Shown here piece by piece: positions 61,260 to 64,000 of a stretch of DNA of 64,000 nt. Origin of the DNA: Varroa destructor (lineage: Eukaryota; Arthropoda; Arachnida; Mesostigmata; Varroidae); contig NW_019211454.1 in the NCBI RefSeq assembly GCF_002443255.2, forward strand, positions 25,985,344 through 26,049,343. Direction: 5' to 3'. Under the pieces are notes generated by a model. It did no database searches. It worked only from the letters and a program-made list of their open reading frames with translations, and was not told the DNA's origin. The translations under genes were made by a program, and so were the position numbers. The stretch's first letter is position 1. Each line of letters begins with the position of its first letter.

Positions 61260-64000
61260 TTCAATTTTACTGATTTTTTGGAAAGATGTCTTGATTTGTA
61301 AATCAAACTGCAGTTATGATCTGCCCAGCGTCAGTGTCCAGGCCCAACAAGAAAAATACAAAAGGAGCATATGACTGCAAATATAATAGAAATCTAATTG
61401 AGATTATAGCTATTTTAAAGCGTTTCAAGATTACAGATGAAATTATATTTATAAAACTAGAGAAAACGGCCGCCTATGGCCGAAGATTTGTTCAATATTA
61501 TTCAGACCAGGGCCGGAGCTTAAAAAAAATGTCTCAGCAAAACTTATGGCTAGACAAACGATCCGTTTACTCAGAGAACGTATGGCCACCGAATGGTCTT
61601 CGTTCTTTAAAACCGATCCTCTAATCAAGTGGGAATATGTATATCTATACGCGTCCAGTGAGACACTGCGACAAATCTGTATACTACATATATTGGTTAC
61701 TGTCAGTCCAGTGGCATTTCAGGAGGTGCAGGAACGCCTATGATAATGTCAAGCCACGAATATTCAAGATAACGTGTACCCTCCTCGTTCGCTCAATAGG
61801 ACCAAAATATTTTTTATTTTACCATATGAATTTTATTGTATCATATGATTATCAGTTCGTGTAACAGACCTATTTTATTTGCAAGATATACTTCTGCCAT
61901 CTGCATCCTCTCGCTATCGAGGACCTCACTGTAATACCCATCTGGCTTCGTCATATAGCAACGTATCAGAACATGTGCAGAATAATAGTGTTTCTGACTT
62001 GAAACTATATGGGAAAATCACTTCTATAGAATATTGATAAAGCATCCTAATCCACAGCACGAACATCGCTCCATTTTATCTGGACAAATCAACATTTTGT
62101 TAGTTTATTACGCTAAGGTACCGCGGACAGTACCTTTAATAAATATACATATTCGCGTGAAGAATCAGTAGTAGCTGATTCAGCTTAATGCATCTTGACA
62201 ACAGGACGCTCATGGGCATTTTCAATATCGCGTTGGATTCAACGATGACACAACCTCTAAGTAAAAGAGACCCGATCGGCACTCTTTCGGAGTAATACTT
62301 TGTCAACTTCGAATTAATAAGAGGCTTCAAGGTTTCTCATAAACTTCACCTAATATCGGGTTTTTCCTTAGATTACGGAGCATCCTAATTTCTTTAGCAA
62401 TGAATCTAAAAAAAACGAGTGCTCATTTTTTTCACACATGTAAATGTTCCCGACGCTACCTTTGCTATTCCCTGGCTGCTGAGATTCGGAGGCAAACGCT
62501 GACGCAGTGTTCCATACACAATTAAAATCCGCGCTTGGAACAGCTGAAATGTGTTAGCAGCAACACTTCTAACGAGTTTTTACAATGTATCAATAACAGT
62601 ACCAAAGTGCTACTGTTTGGATAGTCAAGATAAGCAGATACGGAAAATAACACTGATAAAATATTATCTTCGAAGCGCACAGACACGCATTCTTCCGTGG
62701 CCTATCTTAAATTTAACTCAATTGTTTATCAAAAGTATATTAGTTTGCAGTTAAATATTTTATAAACAAAAAAATTGTATTATCCTTTGAAAGTTCTTCA
62801 AGTTGCACTTGGTTAAAATAGCATCATGCGTGTTAATATCCTCGTGAAGTGAAATCATTTCGCTATTAAGCTCAAGTTATTTCTAAAAATGGCCCGCGAT
62901 TTAAAGAGGTGAAGCCACGCCGGCCGCGTAACTCGTGAAGCACTTCAATAAGGTGATGTCCCGCGTGAAAAACGGTTGGCTTCTTCAGTCGTCTGCCGCT
63001 AAGAAAAGCTAAAAGTAATGAAAACAAGACTGTGGATTTTGAGTTAGATGATCACGTCGTACCTGCTATTGCGTTTGCGACTAATAGAAAAAATATATCT
63101 TGTTTCAAACACATGATTGCCTATTGATAAAAATAGAATTCTACGAAGTCAATATTTTCCAGTTTATGTATCTGAGCGGGTTTCACTAATGCCATCATGA
63201 AATCATCTATCTCCATCTTAATCGCCTAGCCAAAAAAACCCGCTGAGTGTGATAGTTTTTATAACTACGGCCCTTTTTCCTGTAAAAATTGCTAAGTTGC
63301 GACGAAGCTGCGCGTCTACATTTAGAAGTCGGCGTTACACTAAAACAATGTCCATAATGACTAATGAAGCCTCTCAGTTTCGTTTGTTTGATCAATGAGC
63401 CAAGTAGTGCCTCATATCATTCGTGACAATTATCAACACGCGTTTTGATCTAACCTGTGCAGGTGCGCGTAGGTTGAAGTATTAAGACGAGACCTAAAAG
63501 ATATTTGCGCAACTCTTGCTTAACAAACATTAACAGTTGCTACCCCCTGTAAACAATATATAACTAGATCGGATTGAATAAAAACATCCTTAGCACGTGA
63601 AATTTATGAATGTTTACGGAAAGTCTATGAAAGCTCTCGAAACATGTGTTGTACGCTTCATCCGTATGTGTATGGCCGTACGCGGCAATGATAATTTCAA
63701 ATCTCGTAAACATTAGTTGAAAGAAACAACAGCTGCTTCTATGCAAATTATGTTGTTCGAAGTAAGGTAGATAGATTTGATAAGATGCAGTCAACGTGGC
63801 GTGGTATCTTCTTTAACATGAAGCTTGATTTTAGCTTTCAGTATAGCCAAATTTCGATCGGATACTGCGTAATATTCACACGTAGTTACAGGAGGAAGTT
63901 TGTCTAAACAGAGCTACACCAACGCGTTTATGAAAATAACAAATGTTTTATATCTGTTAGGCAAACCACTATCTCGATTGATCTGCATTTTGAGATACAG
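61260..64000. other. Intergenic, possibly including eroded LINE sequence at its left end
   Basis: Open frames at 61316-61624 and 61546-61864 overlap and have no recognisable domain. To the right I see only AT-rich non-coding sequence and short chance frames. Confidence 0.4.

Noticed and set aside
1..64000. tRNA, rRNA, CRISPR or prokaryotic operon signals
   Set aside because: No convincing tRNA B-box/cloverleaf, rRNA blocks or regularly spaced repeats were seen; the introns show the DNA is eukaryotic.

Overview
This window is nuclear DNA from an animal, most likely an arthropod. Its genes are split by GT-AG (and two GC-AG) introns of about 0.1-4.5 kb, the background is AT-rich with many simple repeats, there are remnants of R1/Jockey-type LINEs, and (CCTAA)n telomere-type motifs occur in the interior. 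A chelicerate such as a mite is possible, but the sequence alone does not settle the clade. No bacterial features (operons, CRISPR, RBS) are present. Most long open frames here are chance or antisense frames, so the gene models below were built from splice sites, reading phases and protein-family similarity.

Layout: 0-6.3 kb is gene-poor and holds a decayed LINE reverse-transcriptase piece (219-569) and a probable decayed Ty3/Gypsy-like pol (about 3.5-4.8 kb). 10.77-13.97 kb (+) is a four-exon Ras-like small GTPase (225 aa) with a Ser-rich insertion in the switch I region and a degenerate G3 motif. 14.2-29.1 kb is gene-poor. 29.1-33.9 kb (+) is a complete five-exon torsin (351 aa). 35.9-42.55 kb (-) is a complete twelve-exon IFT74 (594 aa), convergent with torsin. 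43.8-43.95 kb holds another LINE remnant. 46.7-53.8 kb (-) is a three-exon gene that I read as a 160-aa secreted peptide precursor, ending in a dibasic-flanked 31-residue peptide with a C-terminal amidation signal; I do not recognise its family. 56.9-57.9 kb (+) is a beta-1,3-galactosyltransferase (GT31) pseudogene. 60.8-61.25 kb holds a third LINE RT remnant. The rest is intergenic DNA with microsatellites and several near-perfect hairpins.

The genes do not form a pathway. Torsin acts in the ER/nuclear-envelope lumen, IFT74 in cilia (sensory neurons in arthropods), the Ras-like protein in signalling, and the peptide precursor in secretion. The two most unusual points are the candidate novel amidated peptide gene on the minus strand at 46.7-53.8 kb and the Ras-like protein with altered nucleotide-switch elements. 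Torsin and IFT74 each appear to use one GC-AG intron with the same donor hexamer.
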